Source of the DNA: Paenibacillus jilunlii
GTDB taxonomy: Bacteria; Bacillota; Bacilli; Paenibacillales; Paenibacillaceae
Length of the DNA: 64,000 nt
Direction: 5' to 3'
Assembly (NCBI RefSeq): GCF_900102965.1
Contig: NZ_FNGM01000002.1
Coordinates: forward strand, 52,559-116,558
A model generated the notes under the pieces. It searched no databases, had not been told where the DNA came from, and was given only the letters and a program-made list of their open reading frames with translations. Shown piece by piece: positions 18,193-26,545 of the stretch (position 1 is its first letter; each line of letters begins with the position of its first letter). A program made the translations under genes and the position numbers.

Positions 18193-18757
18193 TGTTCTTT
18201 TCCTTCCTTTCCAACGGGAGATTTCCCAATTGTTTTCGAAGCAGCTGCAGGCCGGCATGGTATCTGGACTTGACTGTACCGAGCGGAATATTGAGTAATG
18301 TTGCAATCTCCGCCAGCGTATAGTCGTGGTAAAAGCGGAGGATGATCACCGTTCGCTGTTTATCGGTCAGCTTGTGCATGGCCCCCGATATCTCAGGGGC
18401 TGTCCCATCCGTCCTCACCGTGGGCTGATCCCAATGATGCTCTTCCCGGGAAAAGACACGGATACGTTCGAAAATTCGGAATCTCCTCCAGCTTTTCACC
18501 CGGAATCTTTGCACTTGTCGGATGACCAAGCCGTGCAGCCAGAAGTGGAAAGAACGATTGGGATCGTAGTTGGGAAGCGAGGTCCACATTTGCATGTAGA
18601 TCTCATTCATAATATCTTCGCGATCCTGCGGATGATCCACCAGAAAAGAGACGGTCCGGTAGACATCCTTATAGGTGGCATCATACAACGTATGAAACGC
18701 CTGCTGATCTCCTTCGATCATTTTTGTGAGCACGTGGTACATAGATTCACTTTGCAT
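18185..18757 (-). CDS. ECF-type RNA polymerase sigma factor
   Basis: The 190-residue protein has region 2 (FHTLYDATYKDVYRTV, then DREDIMNEIYMQMWTSL) and region 4 (LTDKQRTVIILRFYHDYTLA, LNIPLGTVKSRYHAG). This is a normal ECF length. AGGAGG lies before the ATG. It is cotranscribed with the membrane-bound anti-sigma gene, so the pair is probably a signal-responsive switch for envelope or secreted functions. Target genes are not known; the recognition promoter was not searched for. Confidence 0.9.
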   Translation of the reverse strand: MQSESMYHVLTKMIEGDQQAFHTLYDATYKDVYRTVSFLVDHPQDREDIMNEIYMQMWTSLPNYDPNRSFHFWLHGLVIRQVQRFRVKSWRRFRIFERIRVFSREEHHWDQPTVRTDGTAPEISGAMHKLTDKQRTVIILRFYHDYTLAEIATLLNIPLGTVKSRYHAGLQLLRKQLGNLPLERKEKNNA

Positions 18758-18913
18758 TCAGAGGGCCCTCCTGAGTAAGCAGCTTACACCCTATATTGTC
18801 GCTCGATGGAAAAAAGGTTCGTTTTTTTTCAACAATTGATTTCATGTGATTATCTTATCCTGGCCACTACTATAAGTATAAAAACTTATATTATAAGCAT
18901 GCTTTTTGATACG
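18758..18913. other. Promoter region of the sigma gene, no gene
   Basis: No gene is seen. The sequence directly upstream of the sigma factor should hold its promoter, but I could not assign it. Confidence 0.4.
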
Positions 18914-18943
18914 CAAAAAAGGAGTTGCCTTTCGGCAGCTCCT
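18914..18943 (-). terminator. Hairpin terminator (minus strand)
   Basis: AGGAGCTGCC and GGCAACTCCT pair (wobbles) around GAAA and are followed by TTTTTTGCG on the minus strand. No gene was identified directly upstream other than the tRNA. Confidence 0.6.
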
Positions 18944-19083
18944 AGCTGAATACAATACATAAATAACAGATGAGTTCAAGCCAGAAATAAAATTAACTGC
19001 CAAAGAGAGAGTTCCAAATAACGGGTAAAACACTTTAGTCGAGTACAGGGTAGATGAATGGTAGATGAGAGGGGGTCCTATGA

Positions 19084-19122
19084 AAAAAAGCGCAGCCCCC
19101 GAAACCCCGGGAAACCGCGCCA
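19084..19122 (-). terminator. Probable terminator after tRNA-Thr
   Basis: On the minus strand GCGC...GCGC encloses GC-rich sequence able to pair further, followed by TTTTTTT. It begins about 20 nt after the tRNA 3' end. Confidence 0.5.
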
Positions 19123-19140
19123 TGATTAAACTATTAAGGA

Positions 19141-19212
19141 TGCTGGTGAAGGGAATTGAACCCCCGGCCTACGCATTACGAGTGCGTTGCTCTACCCCTG
19201 AGCTACACCAGC
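19141..19212 (-). tRNA. tRNA-Thr (anticodon CGT)
   Basis: A full cloverleaf folds on the minus strand. The acceptor arms are GCTGGTG/CACCAGC with discriminator A. The D arm is GCTC/GAGC. The anticodon arm ACGCA-CTCGTAA-TGCGT carries CGT at the wobble-to-third positions, reading ACG. The T arm is GGGGG-TTCAATT-CCCTT. CCA is not encoded. Confidence 0.95.
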
Positions 19213-19335
19213 TTACAGCATTTTCCGTCAAACAAAATACATTATACATCGTCTGGAGAAAAACGCAACCCTTTCTCTCACAGCCCCTCACGATATCTGC
19301 TGTGGCACGTATTTACTGAACGAATCAGGAAACGG

Positions 19336-20109
19336 TTACAGCATTCCCCGCTTGCGGAAGTAATCCAGCGCCAGCCGGGCGCTCTCCAGTGACGAAGTAG
19401 CGAAAACCTCCTGCTCCACGATGTAGTGCTGAATTCCAGCTTCATCCGCAGCCTTGAAGACACTATCGAAGTCTACTTGACCTTCTCCGAGATCAGTTTC
19501 CTCATGGCCTGCGCCGAAATCCTTGATATGGACCAGCGGCACGCGTCCGGCATAGCGGGAGATATACTCTGCCGGTACTGCACCGCCCACATGCACCCAG
19601 CCCAAATCAAACTCCGCCACCATATGCTCAGCGGGAATCCGCTCCAGCCAGATGTCGATGACGGCCTGCCCGTTGACCTGCTTGAACTCAAAGTCATGGT
19701 TATGGTATCCGTACTTCAGCCCTGCTGCCCGTACCAGCTCGGAAGCCTTTTCAAAAAATGGAATCAGAGAAAGCACGTCGTCCAGCGCCGGATGCTGTGG
19801 AAGCGGAGCTGAAGGCGTGATGAGATACTCCAGCCCAACCTCCCGGGCATATTCGATCTCTCTGGATAATGCCGACTGCATATTCTCCAGACTGCTGAAA
19901 TCCAGCCCGATATGCGCTGAGGGGGCCGACAGTCCAAGCTCATCCAGCGTTTTGCGCAGTTCTGCAGCCGACACGCCAAAATATCCGGCAAACTCCACCG
20001 ACTTGTAGCCGATTTCCGCCACCTTGCGCAGCGTTCCCAGAAAATCCTTCTCAGCGCTGTCCCGCAACGTGTACATCTGTATACCGATCTGCTGTTTGAT
20101 TGCCGCCAT
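19336..20109 (-). CDS. Sugar phosphate isomerase/epimerase-like TIM barrel protein
   Basis: The 257-residue protein starts IGIQMYTLRDSAEKDF and carries the AP-endonuclease-2-like TIM-barrel pattern: GYKSVEFAGYFG, then YHNHDFEF, then EFDLGWVHVGG and VHIKDFG, with metal-binding Glu/His/Asp residues in these strands. Members isomerise or epimerise sugars or inositol derivatives with a divalent metal. A likely role is catabolism of a minor sugar, but there is no sugar operon directly around it. It lies upstream of tRNA-Thr and downstream of the thiamine-binding-type gene on the same strand. Confidence 0.88.
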   Translation of the reverse strand: MAAIKQQIGIQMYTLRDSAEKDFLGTLRKVAEIGYKSVEFAGYFGVSAAELRKTLDELGLSAPSAHIGLDFSSLENMQSALSREIEYAREVGLEYLITPSAPLPQHPALDDVLSLIPFFEKASELVRAAGLKYGYHNHDFEFKQVNGQAVIDIWLERIPAEHMVAEFDLGWVHVGGAVPAEYISRYAGRVPLVHIKDFGAGHEETDLGEGQVDFDSVFKAADEAGIQHYIVEQEVFATSSLESARLALDYFRKRGML

Positions 20110-20148
20110 TAAACATCCGCTCCTTGTCGCTGTAATTGTTAATCTGAA

Positions 20149-20457
20149 TTAATCCGCCTGCAGCTTGCGTTCCACCGATTCCAGCTTGCTGCGGCTTGTG
20201 GACGGCTTGTCCCGCCGGTCATCAATCTTGAGCGAGGTGGACACCCGCTGTGCTCCGGCAGCAAAAGGAGACTCGTGCAGCGCTTCGACAGCCGCCAGAA
20301 TCCGCGCCAGCGGACCTTCGATAATGGTGCCCATGGATGTCAGCTCGTAGGTAATGCCTTCCACCGTCTCCAGTACACGCTGCATGTCAGCCACATAGCT
20401 GCTGAGGCTGGTGCTGCCTGTACCAATCGGAATTACGGTTACTTCGCCAATCGCCAT
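20149..20457 (-). CDS. MTH1187 family thiamine-binding protein
   Basis: The 102-residue protein starts MAIGEVTVIPIGTGSTSLSS and includes TSMGTIIEGPL, the conserved features of the MTH1187/DUF77 family, a ferredoxin-like oligomer that binds thiamine or a related ligand. AGGAGG lies 9 nt before this ATG; an in-frame start further upstream would have no ribosome site. The next gene downstream is the sugar isomerase-like protein (39-nt gap), so they are probably cotranscribed. Confidence 0.88.
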   Translation of the reverse strand: MAIGEVTVIPIGTGSTSLSSYVADMQRVLETVEGITYELTSMGTIIEGPLARILAAVEALHESPFAAGAQRVSTSLKIDDRRDKPSTSRSKLESVERKLQAD

Positions 20458-20678
20458 CCTGAAATCCCTCCTATATAAGCTTCGTTGCATAAGCCTCTGG
20501 TCCCTTCTATTGTAGCAACTCCCGCCGCCCCTCACAAATCTCCTAAAGTCCTACTATATTCGGGACACACGAACGGACACGGAAAAAGGCCGTAAAAGAA
20601 AGGTTGGAAAATTCCGGAACCTTTGTGGCGGATTTCGGACAATTTTTGAATCGGATTCGGCATAATTTGCCTCCATGC

Positions 20679-20753
20679 TGTGGATTACCTGTGGACGAAT
20701 TGTGGACGAACACCGGGTTATCTGTGGATGGGCTGTGGATCATCTGTGAGTAA
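20679..20753 (+). promoter_or_regulatory. 11-bp-phased array of DnaA-box-like TGTGGA motifs
   Basis: TGTGGATTA, TGTGGACGA, TGTGGACGA, TGTGGATGG, TGTGGATCA and TGTGAGTAA begin at 20679, 20690, 20701, 20723, 20734 and 20745. Each step is 11 bp, with one degenerate slot at 20712. Several units are one mismatch from the DnaA box read in reverse (TGTGGATAA). The array ends about 40 bp upstream of the nrd promoter. Confidence 0.55.
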
Positions 20754-20794
20754 ACGGGCGGATTCCGCACCGGGCGCGGGTTCGCAAAAAAATG

Positions 20795-20849
20795 TTTACA
20801 AACACAAGATATTGGGTTATTTTTATCTAGCGACAACAAAATATAGTGG
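20795..20849 (+). promoter_or_regulatory. nrd promoter with two NrdR boxes
   Basis: TTTACA (20795-20800), a 17-bp spacer and TATTTT (20818-20823) form a promoter. The spacer is nearly filled by ACACAAGATATTGGGT (20802-20817), a good NrdR box. A second, weaker box CAACAAAATATAGTGG lies at 20834-20849, exactly 32 bp further. Paired boxes about three helical turns apart are the classic NrdR arrangement; NrdR represses nrd genes when dATP is high. Confidence 0.75.
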
Positions 20850-20852
20850 AAA

Positions 20853-21055
20853 CAGGTGCTTTGCTCTCCCAGGAGAGTTAAAGCTTAATAGGGAAGCGCG
20901 GTGCAAATCCGCTGTGGTCCCGCCACTGTAACCGGATGCCCCGCAGGCTTCCAGAAGCCCTGCGGAGCAGTATCCTGAGGCTCACGCCACTGAGGGGCAG
21001 CTCCCCTTGGGAAGGCGCCCCGGATTCATCGGAAGCCAGGAGACCTGCCTGTTTC
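20853..21055 (+). promoter_or_regulatory. Adenosylcobalamin (B12) riboswitch
   Basis: The aptamer hallmarks appear in order: GGTGC at 20853, the GGGAAGCGCGGTGCAAATCC block, GCTGTGGTCCCGCCACTGTA, and the B12 box AAGCCAGGAGACCTGCCTG at 21033-21051. It lies downstream of the nrd promoter and upstream of a terminator, so bound cobalamin should stop transcription into nrdD. Confidence 0.92.
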
Positions 21056-21153
21056 CGGGCACCATTATTTATGCCTGCGAGGAACAGGAGAGGTGTCCGC
21101 ATGCGGCCTGCATAAGCAGATTTAGTCTTCCCTATGCCAGGGAGCCAAGGCTG

Positions 21154-21196
21154 CCGATACCTGAACGCGATAAGCCTTATCGCGTTCAGGTATCGG
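21154..21196 (+). other. 20-bp perfect hairpin in the nrd leader
   Basis: CCGATACCTGAACGCGATAA and its exact reverse complement are separated by 3 nt. It lies between the B12 aptamer and the terminator, lacks a T tract, and may be an insulating or antitermination element. Confidence 0.7.
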
Positions 21197-21270
21197 CTTC
21201 TGCGGGAAAGCATATTTCCATGGAGACCATCCGCAAACAACCGGCTTCGGCTGTTTGCGCTACGCATCCG

Positions 21271-21310
21271 GGCATTTTTCGCCTTCCTCGGCGGGAAATG
21301 CCTTTTTATT
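21271..21310 (+). terminator. Riboswitch-controlled terminator before nrdD
   Basis: GGCATTTTTCGCC pairs with GGCGGGAAATGCC (two G-U pairs) and is followed by TTTTTATT. It ends 43 nt before the nrdD start. Confidence 0.8.
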
Positions 21311-21352
21311 ACAATCAGAATATGTTTCATATATGGAGAGGAGAGCTAGACA

Positions 21353-23338
21353 ATGACGCTGCTGGAGAAACGGTACAACGGTGGACAAGCTGCACAGGAG
21401 GTTCTTTTAGAGGAAGTGATCCATTTGGGGCGCGATATTATCGACAGCCGGGATTTGGATCTGCTGCGCGAGAATGCGAATTTGAACGGTGAGAGCTTTT
21501 CCGGCAAAATGAGCAAGTTCGGCAGTGAGTATTCCAAGTGGTATGCCCGCAACTTCACGATGCCGCCGCAGCTCGTGCAGGCTACCCTCGATAATGTGGT
21601 GTATGTCCACGATCTGGACCAATACGCGATCGGAACCACCAACTGCATCTTTATCCCGTTCGAGCGGCTTCTCCGCGAAGGCTTCAACACCGGCAACGGC
21701 AGTGTACGCCCTCCCAACTCAATTATGACTGCGATGTCGCTGGTGGCGATTATTTTCCAGTCACAGCAGAATGCCCAATACGGCGGCGTCTCCGCCAACA
21801 AACTGGATTATGATCTGGCTCCATATGTGACCAAGTCCTTCGCCAAGCTGTTCCGCAAGGGACTGGAGTATTTCGAAGAAGGCACAACCGGAGAGATCAC
21901 CGGGGAAGTCACTATGAGCCGCAGCGATCTGGCGGAGCAGTATCCGCGGGCCTTCCGCTTTGCGCTGAAGGAGACGGAAAGCGAAACGCTTCAGGCAGCA
22001 GAGAGCATGATACATAACCTTAATACCATGTCCAGCCGGTCGGGCGGACAGATTCCTTTTACCAGCATCAACTATGGTACCTGTACCTCACCGGAGGGGC
22101 AGCTGGTCATCAGCTCGCTGCTGACCGCCACGATGAACGGTCTGGGCAGCGGCGAAACGCCGGTGTTCCCGATCCAGATCTTCAAATGCAAGCAGGGCGT
22201 GAACCAGCAGCAGGGCGATCCGAACTACGGGCTGTTCCTCAAGGCGGCGGAATGCTCGGCCCGCAGATTATATCCGAACTTCGCCAATTTGGATGCGCCG
22301 CTCAATCTGCAATATTACGATCCGGCTGATCCGGATACCGAATTTGCCACTATGGGCTGCCGCACCCGGGTGCTGGGCGACCGCTTCGGACGCAACCACT
22401 GCTCCGGCAAAGGCAACCTGTCCTTCAATACGCTCAATCTGGTGCGGCTGGGACTGGCATACGGCATCGCCACAGGACGCCGCCTTGCCGCCGACGAACA
22501 AGGCTTCTATGACGATCTGAACCATTACATGGACATCGCTCTGGAAGGGCTGCTCCACCGCTTCCGCATCCAGGCTTCCCAGAAGGCCAAAGCTTCCGAT
22601 TTCATGATGCGCGAAGGCGTTTGGGAAGGCGGCGAAGCGCTCGCTCCAGAAGACAGTGTAGGCGAGCTGCTGAAGCACGGCAGCCTGTCAATTGGCTTCA
22701 TCGGCATGGCGGAATGCATGAAGGCCATGTACGGCAAGCATCACGGCGAGGACATGGAGATCCACGCCAAAGCGCTGGCGATTGTCCGCCACATGCGGGA
22801 ATACTGCGACCGCAAGAGTGAGGAGCTGAACCTCAACATCACGCTGTTCGCCACACCGGCTGAAGGCCTGTCCGGTAAGTTCACCAAGGTGGACCGCAAG
22901 GTGATCGGCTCAATTCCGGGCGTCACCGACCGTGAATATTATACGAACTCTTTTCATATCCCGGTCTACCATGAGCTGAGCGCCGCACAGAAAATCAGCC
23001 TGGAAGCGCCGTTCCACGAATACTGCAACGCCGGCGCGATCTCTTATGTGGAGCTGAACGGCAATGCCCGCAGCAACCCGGCGGCTTTTGTGAAGATCAT
23101 CCGTTATGCGCTGGAGCAGAAGGTCAGCTACTTCAGCATCAACCATCCGATAGACCGCTGCTCGGACTGCGGCTACGAAGGCGTAATTGGCACGAACTGC
23201 CCTTCCTGCGGCGCGCATGAGAAGGATGTGCATATCCGCCGCCTGCGCCGGGTAACCGGCTATCTGACCGGCGACTACCAGACCCGCTTCAATGCCGCCA
23301 AACAAGCCGAAGTAAGGGACCGCGTTAAGCATCTATGA
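21353..23338 (+). CDS. nrdD: Anaerobic ribonucleoside-triphosphate reductase, class III
   Basis: This 661-residue glycyl-radical enzyme makes dNTPs from NTPs without oxygen or B12. Near the C terminus it has the zinc site CSDCGYEG/CPSCG and the glycyl-radical motif RRVTGYLTGDY. MGCRTRV and NHCSGKGN belong to the catalytic barrel. No N-terminal ATP-cone is evident. AGGAGAG precedes the ATG. Its stop overlaps the nrdG start (ATGA). The NrdR boxes, B12 riboswitch and terminator lie directly upstream, so it should be made when dNTPs and B12 are low. The oxygen dependence of expression is not visible. Confidence 0.95.
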   Translation: MTLLEKRYNGGQAAQEVLLEEVIHLGRDIIDSRDLDLLRENANLNGESFSGKMSKFGSEYSKWYARNFTMPPQLVQATLDNVVYVHDLDQYAIGTTNCIFIPFERLLREGFNTGNGSVRPPNSIMTAMSLVAIIFQSQQNAQYGGVSANKLDYDLAPYVTKSFAKLFRKGLEYFEEGTTGEITGEVTMSRSDLAEQYPRAFRFALKETESETLQAAESMIHNLNTMSSRSGGQIPFTSINYGTCTSPEGQLVISSLLTATMNGLGSGETPVFPIQIFKCKQGVNQQQGDPNYGLFLKAAECSARRLYPNFANLDAPLNLQYYDPADPDTEFATMGCRTRVLGDRFGRNHCSGKGNLSFNTLNLVRLGLAYGIATGRRLAADEQGFYDDLNHYMDIALEGLLHRFRIQASQKAKASDFMMREGVWEGGEALAPEDSVGELLKHGSLSIGFIGMAECMKAMYGKHHGEDMEIHAKALAIVRHMREYCDRKSEELNLNITLFATPAEGLSGKFTKVDRKVIGSIPGVTDREYYTNSFHIPVYHELSAAQKISLEAPFHEYCNAGAISYVELNGNARSNPAAFVKIIRYALEQKVSYFSINHPIDRCSDCGYEGVIGTNCPSCGAHEKDVHIRRLRRVTGYLTGDYQTRFNAAKQAEVRDRVKHL

Positions 23339-23850
23339 ATATATGCGGCTACTACCCGGAATCGATCAACGAAGGAGAGGGCATGCGGGCCGTCCTCTTC
23401 CTCAGCGGCTGCCGTCACCGCTGCCCGGGCTGCTTCAATCCGAAGACCTGGAATTTCAATTATGGCGAGCCGTTCACCTTGGAGCGCCAGCGGGAGATTA
23501 TCGCCGAGATGGCGGCGAATCCGCTGCTGGACGGACTGACGCTGGCGGGCGGCGACCCTTTTTTCTCGGCAGAGGAGGCTGCGGGCTTCATACAGGAGCT
23601 GCGCAGCGTGCTGCCGGACTATTCCGTCTGGATTTACACCGGTTATACGTATGAGGAGCTTACAGCGGCTCCCGGCTCACCCGAATGGAACCTGCTGGCC
23701 TTGTGCCAGGTCGTGATTGATGGACGTTTTGTGGAAGAACTCAAGGATACCACTCTCCCCTACCGGGGAAGCAGCAACCAGCGGATTATCGATATTCAGG
23801 CCAGCCTTGCCGGTACGGAAATCGTACATTGGCAGCCGGCTGACTTATAA
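23335..23850 (+). CDS. nrdG: Anaerobic ribonucleotide reductase activating protein
   Basis: The 171-residue radical-SAM enzyme installs the glycyl radical on NrdD. It has the iron-sulfur motif CRHRCPGC (CxxxCxxC), preceded by GEGMRAVLFLSG, and GLTLAGGDPFF, the SAM-binding GGD-type segment. Its ATG overlaps the nrdD stop by 4 nt, so the two are translationally coupled in equal amounts. Confidence 0.95.
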   Translation: MNICGYYPESINEGEGMRAVLFLSGCRHRCPGCFNPKTWNFNYGEPFTLERQREIIAEMAANPLLDGLTLAGGDPFFSAEEAAGFIQELRSVLPDYSVWIYTGYTYEELTAAPGSPEWNLLALCQVVIDGRFVEELKDTTLPYRGSSNQRIIDIQASLAGTEIVHWQPADL

Positions 23851-23965
23851 ATTGGGCAACTATACAAAGAGCAGGCCATGCCTTGGTGCGGGCCGCTCTC
23901 TGCGCTTATATACTTCAATTTTTGATATTGAAAATTAAACCCAAAAACGAAAGGATGTATGAACT

Positions 23966-26299
23966 ATGCCACAGCTCGTAGTGAAACCCGACAACCGCCA
24001 GTTGGCTTTTGATGAAATCCGTCTCTCCGTGTACGCCGACCGTATCCTGAAAGGCCTGGATCAGCTAAGCAAAGAAACCCTGCTGCGCGGTGTGCAGTCC
24101 AAGCTGCGCCGTGAAGAGGTCAGCGGAGAAGAGATCAGCAATGCCTTCACGATGAGTGCGCTTGAACTGGTTACCAAAGAAGAGCCGGATTGGAAGTTCG
24201 CCGCTGCGCGTTCCCTGCTGACCTCCCTGTACAAAAAAGCTGCCGTCAACCGCCGCTACAAGGCTTACCCGGAAGAGCCTTATGGCGAGTTGTATCCGCT
24301 GATTACCGATCTGGTGAAAAAAGGCATCTACCGCGAAGAGCTGCTCTCCCACTATACCAAGGAGCAGATTGAGGAGCTGGGCAGCTGCATCGATCACACG
24401 CGCGACCTGCTGTTCGATTATATCGGCCTCTTGACCCTTTCGGACCGCTATCTGGCTCATGATTTTGACGGGCGTGTCATGGAGCTGCCGCAGGAGCGTT
24501 ATATGGTTATCGCCATGTTCCTCATGCATACAGAGCCTGAAGAGAAACGTCTGGAGCTGGTAAAAGAGGCCTACTGGGCCATGAGCAACATTTATATGAC
24601 TGCTGCCACCCCTACTATGTCCAATGCGGGCAAAAAGGTCGCCGGACAGCTCTCCAGCTGCTTCATCGACACCGTGGATGACTCGCTCGAAGGCATCTTC
24701 GACTCCAATACCGATGTGGCCCGGCTCAGCAAAATGGGCGGAGGCATCGGTGTCTACCTCGGCAAGGTGCGGGCCCGCGGCTCCGATATCCGCGGCCACA
24801 AGAACACCAGCTCCGGCGTTATCCCGTGGATCCGCCAGCTGAACAATACCGCGGTCAGCGTCGATCAGCTCGGCACGCGCAAAGGCGCCGTCGCCGTCTA
24901 CCTCGACGTCTTCCATAAAGACATTCTCGCCTTCCTCGACCTCAAGCTGAACAACGGGGACGAGCGGATGCGCGCGCATGACGTATTCCACGGCGTCTGC
25001 CTGCCCGATCTGTTCATGGAGGCTGTGGAAGCACGGGGACACTGGAATCTCTTTTGCCCGCATGAAGTGAAGAAGGTGATGGGCTGGAAAGATGCCAAAG
25101 GACGCGCGCTGGGTCTGGAGGATTTCTATGATGAACAGCTGGGACAAGGCTCATTCCGGGAAAAGTATGCCGAAGCCACCGCCAATCTGGAGCTTTCCCG
25201 CATCACGGTTCCGGCCATCGACATCATGAAGCGGATTATGAAATCCCAGCTTGAAACCGGCACGCCATATATGTTCTACCGCGATACGGTCAACCGTTCC
25301 AACCCGAACCGTCACCAGGGAATGGTATTCTCCTCCAACCTGTGCACAGAAATTATGCAGAACCAGTCGGCAACGGTTATTGAGAGTGAAGAGCTGGTTA
25401 CGAAGGACGGCCAGACCCGGATCGTGATCTCGAAGGTTCCCGGCGACTTTGTTGTCTGCAATCTGAATTCCATCCACCTGGCCCGTGCTATTCCGGCAGG
25501 CGTGCTGGAGCGGCTGGTGCCGATTCAGGTCCGCATGCTCGACAACGTCATCGATATCAACAATATTGAAGTGCTGCAGGCGCAGTACACGAACAGCCAA
25601 TACCGTGCGGTGGGCCTCGGCACCTTCGGCCTGCATCACCTGCTGGCACTGGAGGGCATCCGCTGGGAGTCCGATGAAGCCGTGGAATACAACAACCATC
25701 TGTATGAGCATATCAACTATCTGGTAGTGCGCTCCAGCATGGAGCTGGCCCGCGAGAAGGGCCGCTATCCGAAGTTCGCCGGTTCCGACTGGGATACCGG
25801 TGCTTACTTCACCTCGCGCGGCTATACCAGCGGCGAACAGGAAGGCAAATACGTGACCACCGAACAGTGGCGTGAGCTGCAGGAGCAAGTGGCTGCGGAC
25901 GGCGTGCGCAACGCCTGGATGTTCGCGATTGCCCCGAACGGCTCGACCTCGATCATCGCCGGCTCCACAGCCAGCATCGATCCGCTGTATGAGCTGCTCT
26001 CCTATGAGGAGAAAACCACCTATAAGATCGCCAATCCGGCACCGGATCTGTCCGAGAAGACGATCTGGTACTACAAAACGGCGTTCCTGATCGACCAGAA
26101 CTGGTCCATCCGCATGGCCTCGGCCCGCCAGCGCCATGTTGACCAGGGCCAGAGCTTTAACCTGTACGTGACGCCGGACATCAAGGCCACCGATTTCCTG
26201 AACCTGCACCTGAACGCCTGGAAGGGCGGATTGAAGTCGACGTATTATGTGCGGAGCCGTGCCTTAACAATAGAAGAGTGTGAGTCTTGCGCGAGCTAA
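23966..26299 (+). CDS. nrdA: Ribonucleoside-diphosphate reductase, class I large subunit
   Basis: The 777-residue catalytic subunit starts with an ATP-cone (residues about 3-90), the site where dATP inhibits. Key positions are GQLSSCFIDT (active-site Cys), SSNLCTEIMQ (Asn, Cys, Glu), NGSTSIIAGSTASI, the Tyr pair in STYYVRSRA, and a C-terminal CESC dithiol that passes reducing power to the active site. AAAGGATG lies before the ATG. It follows nrdG by 115 bp without a clear terminator, so it may share the B12-controlled transcript. The small subunit is encoded 246 bp downstream beyond a palindromic element. Confidence 0.95.
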   Translation: MPQLVVKPDNRQLAFDEIRLSVYADRILKGLDQLSKETLLRGVQSKLRREEVSGEEISNAFTMSALELVTKEEPDWKFAAARSLLTSLYKKAAVNRRYKAYPEEPYGELYPLITDLVKKGIYREELLSHYTKEQIEELGSCIDHTRDLLFDYIGLLTLSDRYLAHDFDGRVMELPQERYMVIAMFLMHTEPEEKRLELVKEAYWAMSNIYMTAATPTMSNAGKKVAGQLSSCFIDTVDDSLEGIFDSNTDVARLSKMGGGIGVYLGKVRARGSDIRGHKNTSSGVIPWIRQLNNTAVSVDQLGTRKGAVAVYLDVFHKDILAFLDLKLNNGDERMRAHDVFHGVCLPDLFMEAVEARGHWNLFCPHEVKKVMGWKDAKGRALGLEDFYDEQLGQGSFREKYAEATANLELSRITVPAIDIMKRIMKSQLETGTPYMFYRDTVNRSNPNRHQGMVFSSNLCTEIMQNQSATVIESEELVTKDGQTRIVISKVPGDFVVCNLNSIHLARAIPAGVLERLVPIQVRMLDNVIDINNIEVLQAQYTNSQYRAVGLGTFGLHHLLALEGIRWESDEAVEYNNHLYEHINYLVVRSSMELAREKGRYPKFAGSDWDTGAYFTSRGYTSGEQEGKYVTTEQWRELQEQVAADGVRNAWMFAIAPNGSTSIIAGSTASIDPLYELLSYEEKTTYKIANPAPDLSEKTIWYYKTAFLIDQNWSIRMASARQRHVDQGQSFNLYVTPDIKATDFLNLHLNAWKGGLKSTYYVRSRALTIEECESCAS

Positions 26300-26338
26300 T
26301 TGTCTTCGTGCCTTGAATAGAAAAACGGTGATGTATTC

Positions 26339-26476
26339 GTCACTACGAGGAATGTTTGGGCTTCCGGCCGCTGTTGTCATCAGATGTCTCGATTGTATAC
26401 CGCCTTTAGCGGTTGACATCCGATGACAAAGGCGGTCGCTATCGCTCCTCCAGCTCCAAACTTCCTCTCCGTGTCT
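26339..26476. repeat. 138-bp imperfect palindrome, copy 1 (between nrdA and nrdB)
   Basis: The arms pair along their length: GGAATGTTTGG with CCAAACTTCC at the outside, TGTTGTCATCAGATGTC with GACATCCGATGACAAAG inside, and a central ACCGC...GCGGT hairpin. A second copy at 48999-49136 has different arm sequences that still pair. No T tract follows, so it is not a simple terminator. It interrupts an nrdAB operon and could affect nrdB expression or mRNA processing. Confidence 0.75.
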
Positions 26477-26545
26477 CAATCACCATCTTTCTATTGGCAA
26501 AACACTGCATAAGATTAGCTGCCCAAAATACAGGAGGGAAACAAA

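Noticed and set aside
18842..19123. 93-codon minus-strand frame between tRNA-Thr and the sigma gene
   Set aside because: No ribosome site; it reads through two terminator hairpins and has no recognisable domain.
26339..26476. Intrinsic terminator between nrdA and nrdB
   Set aside because: The palindrome is not followed by a T tract on either strand, and a second copy lies in an unrelated context.
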